Positions 6,268-13,268 are shown, counted from the stretch's first letter. The stretch is DNA of 13,268 nt from Phenylobacterium sp. (GCA_025350885.1 JANXXA010000214.1:1-13268); one strand, 5' to 3'. The notes: generated from the letters alone by a model not told the origin. Made by a program: numbers and translations.

Positions 6268-7656
6268 ATGAAGAAGTACCTCCTGATCGGCGTCTCGGCC
6301 TTCGTGCTCGGGGCAGGCTCCATGGCCTATCTGAGCCAGCACGCGACGGCCGCGGCCCAGCCCAGGGCCAACACCTACCGGATGCTCGGCCTGTTCGGCG
6401 ACGTGCTCGACATCGTCGAACGCCAGTATGTGACCCCCGTGGATGACACCAAGCTGATCCACGCCGCGCTCGACGGCATGCTGACATCGCTCGATCCTCA
6501 CTCCAGCTATCTGGACCCCGCGGGCTTTGATGACATGCGCGACCAGACGCGCGGCGAGTATGGCGGCCTGGGCCTGGAGGTCACCAGCGAGGACGGGGTG
6601 GTCAAGGTGATCTCGCCGATGGACGGCACGCCCGCGGCCAACGCCGGGATCAAGCCCGGCGATTACATTACCGGCGTTAATGGCGAGAGCGTGCTGGGCC
6701 TGTCGGTCAACGAGGCGGTCAAGCAGATGCGCGGCAAGCCCGGCGAGACGGTCACCCTGACCATCGCGCGCGAGAAGTCCGATCCCTTCGACGTCAAGAT
6801 CGTGCGCGAAGTGATCAAGCAGAAGACCGCCGTCGCCAGGCTCGACGGCGACTACGGCATCCTGCGGGTCTCCGGCTTCAACGAGAAGACCACCGACGAG
6901 GCGCAGTCCGCCTTCGCCGCGATCAAGGCCAAGAATCCGAAGATGAAGGGTCTGATCCTGGACCTGCGCCGCAACCCCGGCGGCCTGCTCGACCAGGCTG
7001 TGGGCATCTCCGACCTGTTCCTTGAAGGCGGCGAGATCGTCAGCCAGCGCGGCCGTGATCCGCGCGACGTGGAACGCTACAACGCCCGGCCCGGCGACAT
7101 GACCGGTGGACTGCCCATCGTGGTGCTGATCGATTCCGGCACGGCCTCGGCCGCCGAGATCGTCGCCGGCGCCCTGCAGGACCGCAAGCGCGCCGAACTG
7201 GTCGGGCTGACCAGCTTCGGCAAGGGCTCGGTGCAGACGGTGATCCCGCTGCGCGGCGGCATGGACGGCGCGCTGAAACTGACCACGGCACGCTATTTCA
7301 CCCCCTCGGGCCGTTCGATCCAGAAGACCGGCATCGAGCCGAACCTGGAGGTTGCCGCCACCAAGGACGAGGCCCAGACCATCGCCAACCGGGCGTTCGG
7401 CTTCTCCGAAGCCTCGTTCAAGAACGCGCTCAACGCCGATGAGGGCAAGGTCCGCAAGGGCGCGCATGCCCCGGCCGAGGCGCCGCCGGAGAGTTTCGAC
7501 GCCAAGAAGGACTTCCAGCTGACCCGCGCCGAGGATGTGCTGCGCTATGGCTCGGTCGCCGCCACACCGAAACTGGCCAAGCCCACGGCCCGGCTCGCCG
7601 AGGTGCTGGGTCCCAAGGCCCGGGTCGCCGAGGTGAAAACCCCTGCGCCGAAGTAG
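6268..7656 (+). CDS. ctpA: S41 family C-terminal processing peptidase
   Basis: Carboxy-terminal processing proteases are periplasmic serine proteases with a Ser-Lys dyad that trim or destroy envelope proteins, including peptidoglycan hydrolases in other bacteria. The 462-residue protein has a signal/anchor segment (4-30) and an N-terminal helical part with LTSLDPHSSYLDP (72-84). A PDZ domain follows (about 98-170; GGLGLEV, INAGIKPGDYITGVNGE-like segment 125-140). The protease core has S294 in GTASAAEI, K319 in FGKGSVQ and Q323, with the 25-residue Ser-Lys spacing known from E. coli Prc. The C-terminus (about 400-462) is Ala/Pro/Lys-rich. AAGGGAG (6248-6254) lies 13 bases before the ATG, somewhat far. 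The neighbouring EnvC-like and YibQ-like genes make amidase-activation control a plausible setting. I saw no substrate. Confidence 0.94.
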   Translation: MKKYLLIGVSAFVLGAGSMAYLSQHATAAAQPRANTYRMLGLFGDVLDIVERQYVTPVDDTKLIHAALDGMLTSLDPHSSYLDPAGFDDMRDQTRGEYGGLGLEVTSEDGVVKVISPMDGTPAANAGIKPGDYITGVNGESVLGLSVNEAVKQMRGKPGETVTLTIAREKSDPFDVKIVREVIKQKTAVARLDGDYGILRVSGFNEKTTDEAQSAFAAIKAKNPKMKGLILDLRRNPGGLLDQAVGISDLFLEGGEIVSQRGRDPRDVERYNARPGDMTGGLPIVVLIDSGTASAAEIVAGALQDRKRAELVGLTSFGKGSVQTVIPLRGGMDGALKLTTARYFTPSGRSIQKTGIEPNLEVAATKDEAQTIANRAFGFSEASFKNALNADEGKVRKGAHAPAEAPPESFDAKKDFQLTRAEDVLRYGSVAATPKLAKPTARLAEVLGPKARVAEVKTPAPK

Positions 7657-7685
7657 CCGTCAGCGCGAAACTCCGCCACGGCGGT

Positions 7686-7721
7686 CCAGCGGCAAATTCC
7701 CGCAAGGGGGGACTCCGCTGG
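7686..7721. repeat. Nested hairpin with GNRA tetraloop after ctpA
   Basis: CCAGCGG (7686-7692) and CCGCTGG (7715-7721) form a perfect seven-pair outer stem. Inside it, TTCCC (7697-7701) and GGGGG (7706-7710) close a GCAA tetraloop. No T-run follows, so it is not an intrinsic terminator. It lies 30 bases after the ctpA stop. It could stabilise the ctpA 3' end, be a Rho-dependent termination context, or be a dispersed palindromic element. A GANTC site (GACTC, 7711-7715) touches the right arm. Confidence 0.45.
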
Positions 7722-7739
7722 CCCAGGGCTTGCAGACTT

Positions 7740-7748
7740 TGCTATAGG
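7740..7748 (+). promoter_or_regulatory. Possible extended -10 promoter of the PEP-CTERM gene
   Basis: TGCTATAGG has the extended -10 arrangement (TG, one base, TATAGG at 7743-7748). No good -35 is seen at 16-18 bases upstream; TTGCAG at 7730-7735 is too close. Transcription would begin near 7755, giving a leader of about 36 bases. This is tentative. Confidence 0.3.
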
Positions 7749-7790
7749 GGGCGCCGTACCGGGCCATTGGCCCCCGGAGTGAGTGGTGTC

Positions 7791-8411
7791 ATGTCCAAGC
7801 GAAATCTGGCCGGCGCAGTCCTGGCGGCCGCCATCAGTCTCGGCGCGAACGGCCAGGCCGCCGCCGCCCTGACCTCCAATGTCTTCGGCTTCGCCGTCGA
7901 TCCGCTGGTCATGTCGACCGTCTCGGGCGATGCGTTCGATCTGGCGTCCCTCGACCTTGCCCTGGGACCGAAAAATCCGCCCGGCCCGCAATCGGAGACC
8001 ATCTTCGGCCTGTTTGCTGACAGCCACACCGACAGCATGACCTTCGACGTGGGCTATGGCTTCCATCCCCGCACGATCGGCTGGAGCGGCCTCCAATCCG
8101 TGCGCTTTTCACACATGCCAGGCGACGGCTACCTGGCCCTCGACAACATCCGCTACGCCACCGACGCCGCTGGAGCCGGCGTGGTCGATTTCGAGGATCG
8201 TACGGCGGGCGAGGTGATCAACACCAACTTCAAGTCCGGCAAGATGAACTTCGACCTCTACTGGGGCGTCGTCTATGGGCCCGCCAATCCGGTGGATTTC
8301 CCCACCGGCGTGCCGGAGCCGGCGACCTGGGCCGTGTTGCTGACCGGCTTTGCCGGGCTGGGCGTCGCCCTGCGCCGCAGCCGGCGTCTGTCGGACCCTC
8401 AGCCGGCCTGA
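7791..8411 (+). CDS. PEPxxWA-CTERM sorting-domain exported protein
   Basis: This is a 206-residue exported protein. It has a signal peptide (about 1-25; KRNLAGAVLAAAISLGANG, cleavage near AAA), then a beta-rich ectodomain with the recurring PEP-CTERM pattern (FDLASLDLALG, a WSGLQSVRF strand, LALDNIRYATDAA). At the end is a textbook sorting signal: PEPATWA (175-181), a hydrophobic helix VLLTGFAGLGVAL and a basic RRSRR. Such tails direct proteins to an envelope sorting/processing system in bacteria that make extracellular matrix. No exosortase gene is in this window. The ATG at 7791 with GGAG (7776-7779) is preferred over an in-frame TTG at 7767. It is flanked by ctpA and the deacetylase gene, which often sit together, so it looks like an insertion into a conserved cluster. 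Ligand or function is unknown. Confidence 0.85.
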   Translation: MSKRNLAGAVLAAAISLGANGQAAAALTSNVFGFAVDPLVMSTVSGDAFDLASLDLALGPKNPPGPQSETIFGLFADSHTDSMTFDVGYGFHPRTIGWSGLQSVRFSHMPGDGYLALDNIRYATDAAGAGVVDFEDRTAGEVINTNFKSGKMNFDLYWGVVYGPANPVDFPTGVPEPATWAVLLTGFAGLGVALRRSRRLSDPQPA

Positions 8412-8442
8412 CACCTCGTCCCATCGCGGGACTGTGAGACGC

Positions 8443-8481
8443 CATCGTTAACCCTGTTTTGTCATCGTTAACCCGGCTTTG
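8443..8481 (+). repeat. Tandem direct repeat, 20-bp period, before the deacetylase gene
   Basis: CATCGTTAACCCTGTTTTG (8443-8461) is followed at exactly 20 bases by CATCGTTAACCCGGCTTTG (8463-8481), with 17 of 19 positions identical. Each copy holds the palindrome GTTAAC. The 20-base phase puts both on the same DNA face, about two helical turns apart. They end 30 bases before the GTG start at 8512. This is the arrangement of a paired regulator site. TTAAC is also the half-site sequence of CtrA, but the TTAA-N7-TTAA spacing is not present. Confidence 0.6.
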
Positions 8482-8511
8482 CGAGACTCCCGGCCAGGAG
8501 TCCCGAAAACC

Positions 8512-9654
8512 GTGGTCAGCCTCGCCCTTCCTCGCCTCGTCCTGCCGTCGATGCCGCGGCTGCGGCTGCCGCTGATGCTGCCTGGGGCCGTGGCCGGTCG
8601 CCATCTGGGCGTCGCCGCCGCCGCCATCGTGCTGGTGGCGGCCGCGGTGGCCTTGGCGATCACCTTGCGCGGCTCGGACGCCCCCCGCGACGGTGTGCGG
8701 CTGGCGCTGAGCGCGGCCGTGGCGCACGCGCCCGGCGGATGGCGCCAGAGGCTCAGGGCCCACCAGGGTCCGGCGATCATCAGCCGCGACATCATCCGCC
8801 TGTCTGAGCGCCCGCTCGCGGCGCCGCCGCCCGCCACACGCCGCCCGGCCGCGCCGCCACCGCCCCTGGCGCCGGGCGCGCCGCTGCCGGCCGCGCCGAT
8901 CGCCGGGTTCTTCGCGCCCGGGCCGCTGGGACCTCTGCCGATCATCGCCCAGGACGGGCGCACCCCCTTCCAGGTCTACCGGCGACCCTTCACCGCCAAC
9001 GGCCGGCCGATGGTGGGCCTGGTGATCGGCGGTCTTGGCCTGAACAGCAGCGTCACCCGCCAGGCCATCGAGACCCTGCCGGCGGAGATCACACTGGCCT
9101 TCACGCCCTATGCCGAGGGACTGCAAGGCTGGATCGACATGGCCCGCGCCCACGGCCACGAAGTGCTGATCTCGGCCCCGATGGAGCCGGTGGACTATCC
9201 GGACAATGATCCCGGCCCCAACACCCTGATGGCGGCCGGCCCGCCGGCGGAAACCCTGCGGGTGCTGGAGTGGGCGCTGTCGCGGGCCACCGGCTATTTC
9301 GGCGTCACCAATGCCCAGGGGTCGCGCTTCCTGGCGGCCGATGGCCCCTACCGGACGCTCACCGCCGCCCTGCGCGGACGCGGCCTGGCGTTCTTCGACG
9401 ATGGCGCCGCGGCGCACCGCACCGCGGGCCCGGTGTTGCGAGGGACGGCGGACCGGATGATCGACGACCAGCTCAGCCCGGCGGCCATCGACCAGGAGTT
9501 GGTGGCGCTGGAGGCCGGCGCGCTGCAACGCGGCCAGGCGCTGGGGTCCGGCTCCGCCTATCCGGTGACCCTGGACAAGGTCGCCCAATGGTCGCTGGCG
9601 CTGGCGCAGCGGGGGTTCCAGCTCGTACCGGCTTCCGCTCTCGCCCACCAATAG
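8512..9654 (+). CDS. Membrane-anchored divergent polysaccharide deacetylase (YibQ-like)
   Basis: The protein is 380 residues from the GTG at 8512. That start has AGGAG 11 bases upstream (8496-8500); TTG at 8479 and ATG at 8551 are in-frame alternatives. A single membrane anchor (about 32-51, GVAAAAIVLVAAAVALAIT) is followed by a Pro/Ala-rich linker (100-145) and the divergent polysaccharide deacetylase domain (about 165-378). Family marks are AEITLAFTPYAEGLQGW (191-207), GHEVLISAPMEPVDYP (215-230), GYFGVTNAQGSRFL and AFFDDGA. The usual IDDLG start of the domain reads IGGLG (172-176), so the Asp pair expected at the metal site is missing. In E. coli yibQ follows envC, and here an EnvC-like gene lies two genes upstream, supporting a cell-wall role. 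Catalysis is doubtful. A tandem repeat (8443-8481) and a GANTC site (8485-8489) precede the gene. Confidence 0.88.
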   Translation: MVSLALPRLVLPSMPRLRLPLMLPGAVAGRHLGVAAAAIVLVAAAVALAITLRGSDAPRDGVRLALSAAVAHAPGGWRQRLRAHQGPAIISRDIIRLSERPLAAPPPATRRPAAPPPPLAPGAPLPAAPIAGFFAPGPLGPLPIIAQDGRTPFQVYRRPFTANGRPMVGLVIGGLGLNSSVTRQAIETLPAEITLAFTPYAEGLQGWIDMARAHGHEVLISAPMEPVDYPDNDPGPNTLMAAGPPAETLRVLEWALSRATGYFGVTNAQGSRFLAADGPYRTLTAALRGRGLAFFDDGAAAHRTAGPVLRGTADRMIDDQLSPAAIDQELVALEAGALQRGQALGSGSAYPVTLDKVAQWSLALAQRGFQLVPASALAHQ

Positions 9655-9670
9655 GCTAAGGCTCGGGTCC

Positions 9671-10162
9671 ATGAGCCAGGATCTTGAGCTCTATCGGCCG
9701 AACGTCGGCGTGGTGTTGTTTCACCGCGATGGCCGCGTCTGGCTGGGTCGCCGCGCCGGCGCGCCCGGCCCCTTCAACTGGCAGTTCCCGCAAGGTGGCG
9801 TCGATCCCGGCGAGGATCTTCAAACCGCCGCGCGCCGCGAACTGGCCGAAGAGACCGGCGCGTCCCAGGTGAGCTTTCTCGCGCGGACCGAAGACTGGGT
9901 GGCCTACGACTTCCCCGCCGGCCACGGCGGGCCCAAGGCGATGCGCGGGTGGAAAGGGCAGAAGCAGGTGTGGTTCGCTTTCCGCTTCGAGGGCGAGGAC
10001 GCGGAATTCGACCTCTCCGCTCACCCGCCGCCGGAGTTCGCGGCCTGGCGATGGGCCCACCTGGCGGAAGCCGCTGAACTGATCGTGCCGTTCAAGCGCG
10101 CGTCCTATGACCGCGTCGTTGAATCTTTCGGCGGGTTCGCCGCCATGCGGCCGCCGGCCTGA
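9671..10162 (+). CDS. rppH: RNA pyrophosphohydrolase (Nudix)
   Basis: RppH removes pyrophosphate from triphosphorylated 5' ends of RNA, starting RNase E-dependent decay. The 163-residue protein has a complete Nudix box, G42 to A64 (GX5EX7REUXEEXGU), with metal-binding residues E57, E60 and E61. Other family marks are YRPNVGVVLFHRDGRVWLGRR (8-28), NWQFPQGG (36-43) and GWKGQKQVWF (93-102), the last typical of RppH and of the alphaproteobacterial Ap4A-hydrolase relatives. Some relatives in this branch also act on dinucleoside polyphosphates, which sequence alone does not exclude. AAGG (9658-9661) lies nine bases before the ATG. It follows the deacetylase gene by 16 bases and is probably co-transcribed with it. 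Confidence 0.94.
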   Translation: MSQDLELYRPNVGVVLFHRDGRVWLGRRAGAPGPFNWQFPQGGVDPGEDLQTAARRELAEETGASQVSFLARTEDWVAYDFPAGHGGPKAMRGWKGQKQVWFAFRFEGEDAEFDLSAHPPPEFAAWRWAHLAEAAELIVPFKRASYDRVVESFGGFAAMRPPA

Positions 10163-10244
10163 TTTTCTGCGAGGCGCGGGTGCGATTGGCCCTAAGATCG
10201 CCCTGTCAGCGATTCCGGCCAGTCGCCGGCGAAGAGGGGGACGA

Positions 10245-11006
10245 ATGACGGCTATCGTCATGGTGCACGGCGCCTTCTGCGGCGGCTGGGCGTTCGAGCG
10301 GTTTGGCGCGCCGTTCGAGGCGGCCGGTTTCGAGGTGCTAATACCGGACCTGCGCGGCCACGGTCCGGGGGACGACCTCAACGCCGTCAGCGGCGTGTCG
10401 ATGAGCGACTATGCCGCCGATATCGCCAGGCTCTGCGCCGCGCTGGACGAGCCGCCGGTGCTGCTCGGCCACTCGATGGGCGGGCTGGTGGCGCAGCTGG
10501 CGGCCCGGCGCGCGGCGCTTCGCGGTCTGGTTCTGCTGGCGCCCTCGCCGCCCTGGGGCGTGGCCCATTCCAGCCTGGAAGAGGCCGCCACGGCGTTCGG
10601 CGTGCAGATGATCAGTGCGTTTTCTTCCGGCTCCCTGACCCCCGACCGCGGCCTGATGCGCACCTACAGCCTGGACCGGATGTCCGCCGATGATCGCGAA
10701 GCCGCCGTGGCGCGGCTGCGGCCCGAAAGCGGCCAGGCCGTGCGTGAGACCCTGAACTGGTGGCTCGACCCCTTCATGACCACCAGCGTTGGCCCGGGTC
10801 CGATGTCGGTCCCCACCCTGGTGGTGTCCGGCGAGCGCGACGTTGTGCATTCCACGGCGACCGCGCGGGCGACCGCCGAGCGCCTGGGGGCGAGCTTCAG
10901 GACGATGCCCGGCATGAGCCACTGGCTGATGGGCGAGCCCGGCTGGGAAGCCGTCGCCGACCTCACTCTGACCTGGCTGGCCGCGGAGGTCTGCGTCCCC
11001 GCCTAA
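10245..11006 (+). CDS. Alpha/beta hydrolase
   Basis: This is a 253-residue alpha/beta-hydrolase-fold enzyme. HGAFCGGW (8-15) is the oxyanion-hole segment. GHSMGG (75-80) is the nucleophile elbow with S77. D199 in SGERDV and H226 in GMSHW complete the triad. The helical cap lies between about 105 and 185. The HGAFCGGW and MSHWLMGEPGW context resembles small esterase/lipase-like or haloperoxidase-like hydrolases; the substrate cannot be read from sequence. The ATG at 10245 is chosen because the HG motif then falls at residue 8 as usual, and AGAGGGGG (10233-10240) precedes it. A short hairpin (CCGGC/GCCGG, 10215-10229) and a GANTC site (GATTC, 10211-10215) lie just upstream. Its TAA overlaps the stop of the convergent gene by four bases. 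Confidence 0.88.
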   Translation: MTAIVMVHGAFCGGWAFERFGAPFEAAGFEVLIPDLRGHGPGDDLNAVSGVSMSDYAADIARLCAALDEPPVLLGHSMGGLVAQLAARRAALRGLVLLAPSPPWGVAHSSLEEAATAFGVQMISAFSSGSLTPDRGLMRTYSLDRMSADDREAAVARLRPESGQAVRETLNWWLDPFMTTSVGPGPMSVPTLVVSGERDVVHSTATARATAERLGASFRTMPGMSHWLMGEPGWEAVADLTLTWLAAEVCVPA

Positions 11007-11257
11007 CCCCGCCGCAGCCGCTTCCAGCCCAACCGCAGCAGCGCGGCCAGCGAGACCAGCGCCCAGGCGCTTTCCATGGCGGTGGCCGAAAGGTTGAAGC
11101 TGGCGGTGAGCAACGATACCAGGATCAGACTGGCGCCGATGAAATTGACGCCAAGCGACAGGGCCCGCTTGGGATCCAGCCGGCCCAGCGCCGCGCCGGC
11201 GTAGGCGATCAGGATGATGAGAACGCCGACGAGGCCGCCGGCGTCCTGCCAGCTCAT
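11003..11257 (-). CDS. CBU_0592-like small membrane protein
   Basis: This is an 84-residue integral membrane protein with three hydrophobic segments: about 6-26 (AGGLVGVLIILIAYAGAALG), 33-52 (LSLGVNFIGASLILVSLLTA) and 60-77. The C-terminus LGWKRLRRG is basic and probably cytoplasmic. The pattern and size match the CBU_0592 family of small membrane proteins, which has no established function. The ATG overlaps the upstream gene's TGA by one base (TGATG, 11259-11255), indicating translational coupling with the exported Ala/Pro-rich protein. It ends in a four-base convergent overlap with the hydrolase gene, with no terminator visible between them. Confidence 0.8.
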   Translation of the reverse strand: MSWQDAGGLVGVLIILIAYAGAALGRLDPKRALSLGVNFIGASLILVSLLTASFNLSATAMESAWALVSLAALLRLGWKRLRRG

Positions 11258-12027
11258 CAGAATTTGCGTTCCTGATAAAAGACTTCGCCGATTGAATATT
11301 TGGCGTTCAGCGAGGTGTCGTCAGGCTTGGTGGCCGTGGTGAAGTTCACCGCAGTCGACGAGGCCGCGTCCAGGTGTTCCCAGGATTTCTGCACCCGCTT
11401 CACGCCATCGGCGTTCACCGAGACATAGTTGGCCTGCAAGAGCAGTTCCGGCTGGTGCAGGAACGACCAGATGTTGACCGCGCTGACGATCGGCTTGTCC
11501 TGGTTCAGCGAATAGTGGACCTCGGCGCGGCAGACGTCCTTGTTGGAGCCCGGCGGAAAGAGGGTGATCGACGTGCTTTTGTCGGTGGGGTCCAGCGGCA
11601 TGACCCAGGTGCCGTCGCGGCGGTTTTTCTTCAGGCCCAGCGCCGAATTCTGCTTGGCCAAGTCATCGAAGCCAGCCCCGCGCACCAGCGGCACACAGAT
11701 TTTTTCGACCACCGACAGCACCACCGCGCCGGCGCCGGTGGTGGGCACGGTCGGGGCGGCTTCCTCGGCGGGCGGCGCGCTGGGCGTTGCAGCCGGGGTC
11801 GCTGCGCCCGGCGCCGGGGAAGCTGAAACCGGCGCTGCGGCTACGGGCGCCGTCGCAGGTGCGCTCGTGGGTGCGGCCGTCGGGGCCGCAGCCGCCGCGG
11901 GCGCCGTCGCTGGAGCCGCTGGAGCTGGGGCCGGGGTCGCCGTCGCCGGCGAAGCGGCCGGCGCCTGGGCATAGGCCGCGGAGGCCATGGCCCCGGCGAG
12001 AATCAATGTGGCGGCGACGATACGCAT
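11257..12027 (-). CDS. Exported protein with Ala/Pro-rich linker, unknown domain
   Basis: The protein has 256 residues. Residues 1-20 form a signal peptide (MRIVAATLILAGAMASAAYA, probable cleavage before QAP). Residues 21-98 are almost wholly Ala, Pro and Thr, a flexible periplasmic spacer. The folded C-terminal domain (about 99-256) contains VVEKICVPLVRG, DGTWVMPLDP, ITLFPPGSNKDVCRAEVHY and VNIWSFLHQPELLLQANYVS. C111 and C166 may form a disulfide. I do not recognise the domain. The spacer suggests the domain must reach away from the inner membrane or through the cell wall. A TATGAT -10-like box (12058-12053, minus strand) overlaps a GANTC site (12051-12055), but no good -35 is seen. The small membrane protein gene downstream is coupled by a one-base overlap, so the products may work together. 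Confidence 0.75.
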   Translation of the reverse strand: MRIVAATLILAGAMASAAYAQAPAASPATATPAPAPAAPATAPAAAAAPTAAPTSAPATAPVAAAPVSASPAPGAATPAATPSAPPAEEAAPTVPTTGAGAVVLSVVEKICVPLVRGAGFDDLAKQNSALGLKKNRRDGTWVMPLDPTDKSTSITLFPPGSNKDVCRAEVHYSLNQDKPIVSAVNIWSFLHQPELLLQANYVSVNADGVKRVQKSWEHLDAASSTAVNFTTATKPDDTSLNAKYSIGEVFYQERKF

Positions 12028-12116
12028 GGAGAGTTCCCCTGACGTTCAACGAATCATAAAACGGGACCAAGGCGGCGGAGGCAAGGCCCTAAGACGGCGG
12101 AATTGCAACGGTTGGG

Positions 12117-12380
12117 TCAGCTGACCTCGACCGCATGTTCGGCCAGGACCGTGAAACCCTCCGGAGTGACGTCGGCGAACCCGCCGCGCACGTCGAAGAC
12201 CGTCACCTTGCCGTCGTTGTGGACCCGCACCGGACCCTCCCTCAGCGCGCTCATGAACGGCGCATGGCCGGCCAGTACGCCGAAGTCGCCCTCGGAGCCG
12301 GGGGCGTCGACCTGATCGACCAAGCCCGCGAACAATTCGCGTTCCGGCGACACCAGGGAGAAATGCAGCTTTTCGGCCAT
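12117..12380 (-). CDS. atpC: F1 ATP synthase epsilon subunit, one-domain form
   Basis: Epsilon is part of the central stalk of F1Fo ATP synthase. This 87-residue protein contains the N-terminal beta-sandwich: LHFSLVSPERELFAGLVDQV (5-24), then the GDFGVLAGHAPFMSALREGPV segment (31-51), then VFDVRGGFADVTPEGFTVLAEHA. It stops there. The C-terminal two-helix domain found in the 130-140-residue E. coli form, which inhibits ATP hydrolysis, is absent. The gene is not visibly frameshifted: the stop is clean and the next gene starts 90 bases further on. Short epsilon subunits occur in Caulobacter relatives, and alphaproteobacteria use a separate inhibitor (zeta). The start at 12380 lies six bases from the atpD stop, with GGAAG inside atpD as ribosome-binding site. 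Confidence 0.94.
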   Translation of the reverse strand: MAEKLHFSLVSPERELFAGLVDQVDAPGSEGDFGVLAGHAPFMSALREGPVRVHNDGKVTVFDVRGGFADVTPEGFTVLAEHAVEVS

Positions 12381-12385
12381 GGCGA

Positions 12386-13268
<883 letters not shown>

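Noticed and set aside
5842..7467. 541-residue open frame antisense to envC-ctpA
   Set aside because: It lies opposite two well-supported genes. Its His/Arg/Gly/Leu-rich sequence is typical of antisense frames in high-GC DNA, and no family motif is visible.
8230..9672. 480-residue antisense frame opposite the deacetylase gene
   Set aside because: It is a shadow of the coding strand: Arg/Gly-rich, no recognisable domain, and opposite a clear family member.
12063..12089. Terminator after atpC (GGGCC/GGTCC stem followed by GTTTTAT on the minus strand)
   Set aside because: The stem has only five pairs, one of them G-U, and a 16-base loop. It is too weak to call, though the T-run is suggestive.

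Overview
The window is GC-rich, tightly packed chromosomal DNA that reads as Caulobacterales, most likely Caulobacteraceae (Caulobacter/Phenylobacterium-like). The reasons are the neighbourhood of rplU-rpmA, rlmH-envC-ctpA-yibQ-type deacetylase-rppH and the F1 ATPase end, a one-domain epsilon subunit, a bL21 with a long Ala/Lys/Pro tail, an alphaproteobacterial PEPxxWA-CTERM protein, and GANTC (CcrM-type) sites upstream of several genes. The genus is inferred, not shown.

Layout. (a) 1-1257, minus strand: a strong promoter (1230-1257), a leader with a terminator-like hairpin, rplU, rpmA and a clear intrinsic terminator (61-99). The first codons of another minus-strand gene sit at the left edge. 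(b) 1346-4170, plus strand: two unrecognised proteins and a DUF2252 protein with a kinase/phosphotransferase-like motif set. (c) 4273-10162, plus strand: a periplasmic surface-adhesin-E-like protein, rlmH (TTG start overlapping the previous stop), a shortened EnvC-like LytM protein that follows without a gap, the S41 protease CtpA, a PEPxxWA-CTERM surface protein, a membrane-anchored divergent polysaccharide deacetylase (YibQ type) and rppH. (d) 10245-11006: an alpha/beta hydrolase whose stop codon overlaps the convergent stop of the next block. (e) 11003-13268, minus strand: a small CBU_0592-like membrane protein coupled to an exported Ala/Pro-rich protein of unknown function, then atpC and the 3' part of atpD.

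How the genes fit together. Blocks (a) and (e) are translation and energy housekeeping. Block (c) pairs RNA-modification and RNA-decay enzymes (RlmH, RppH) with an envelope set (EnvC-like activator, CtpA, YibQ-like protein). In the EnvC-like protein the LytM zinc ligands are gone, and in the deacetylase the usual Asp pair is replaced by Gly-Gly. This suggests regulatory or scaffolding roles in peptidoglycan remodelling, with CtpA as the one protein here that keeps a full catalytic set.

I see no phage, IS element, CRISPR array, defence island, tRNA or rRNA. Nothing amounts to a clearly new multi-gene system. The best leads are small signals: a 20-bp-period tandem repeat before the deacetylase gene, GANTC sites 22-29 bases before four start codons, a dnaX-type slippery heptamer in the rplU tail, a terminator-like hairpin in the rplU leader, and a patch of rare codons inside the EnvC-like gene.
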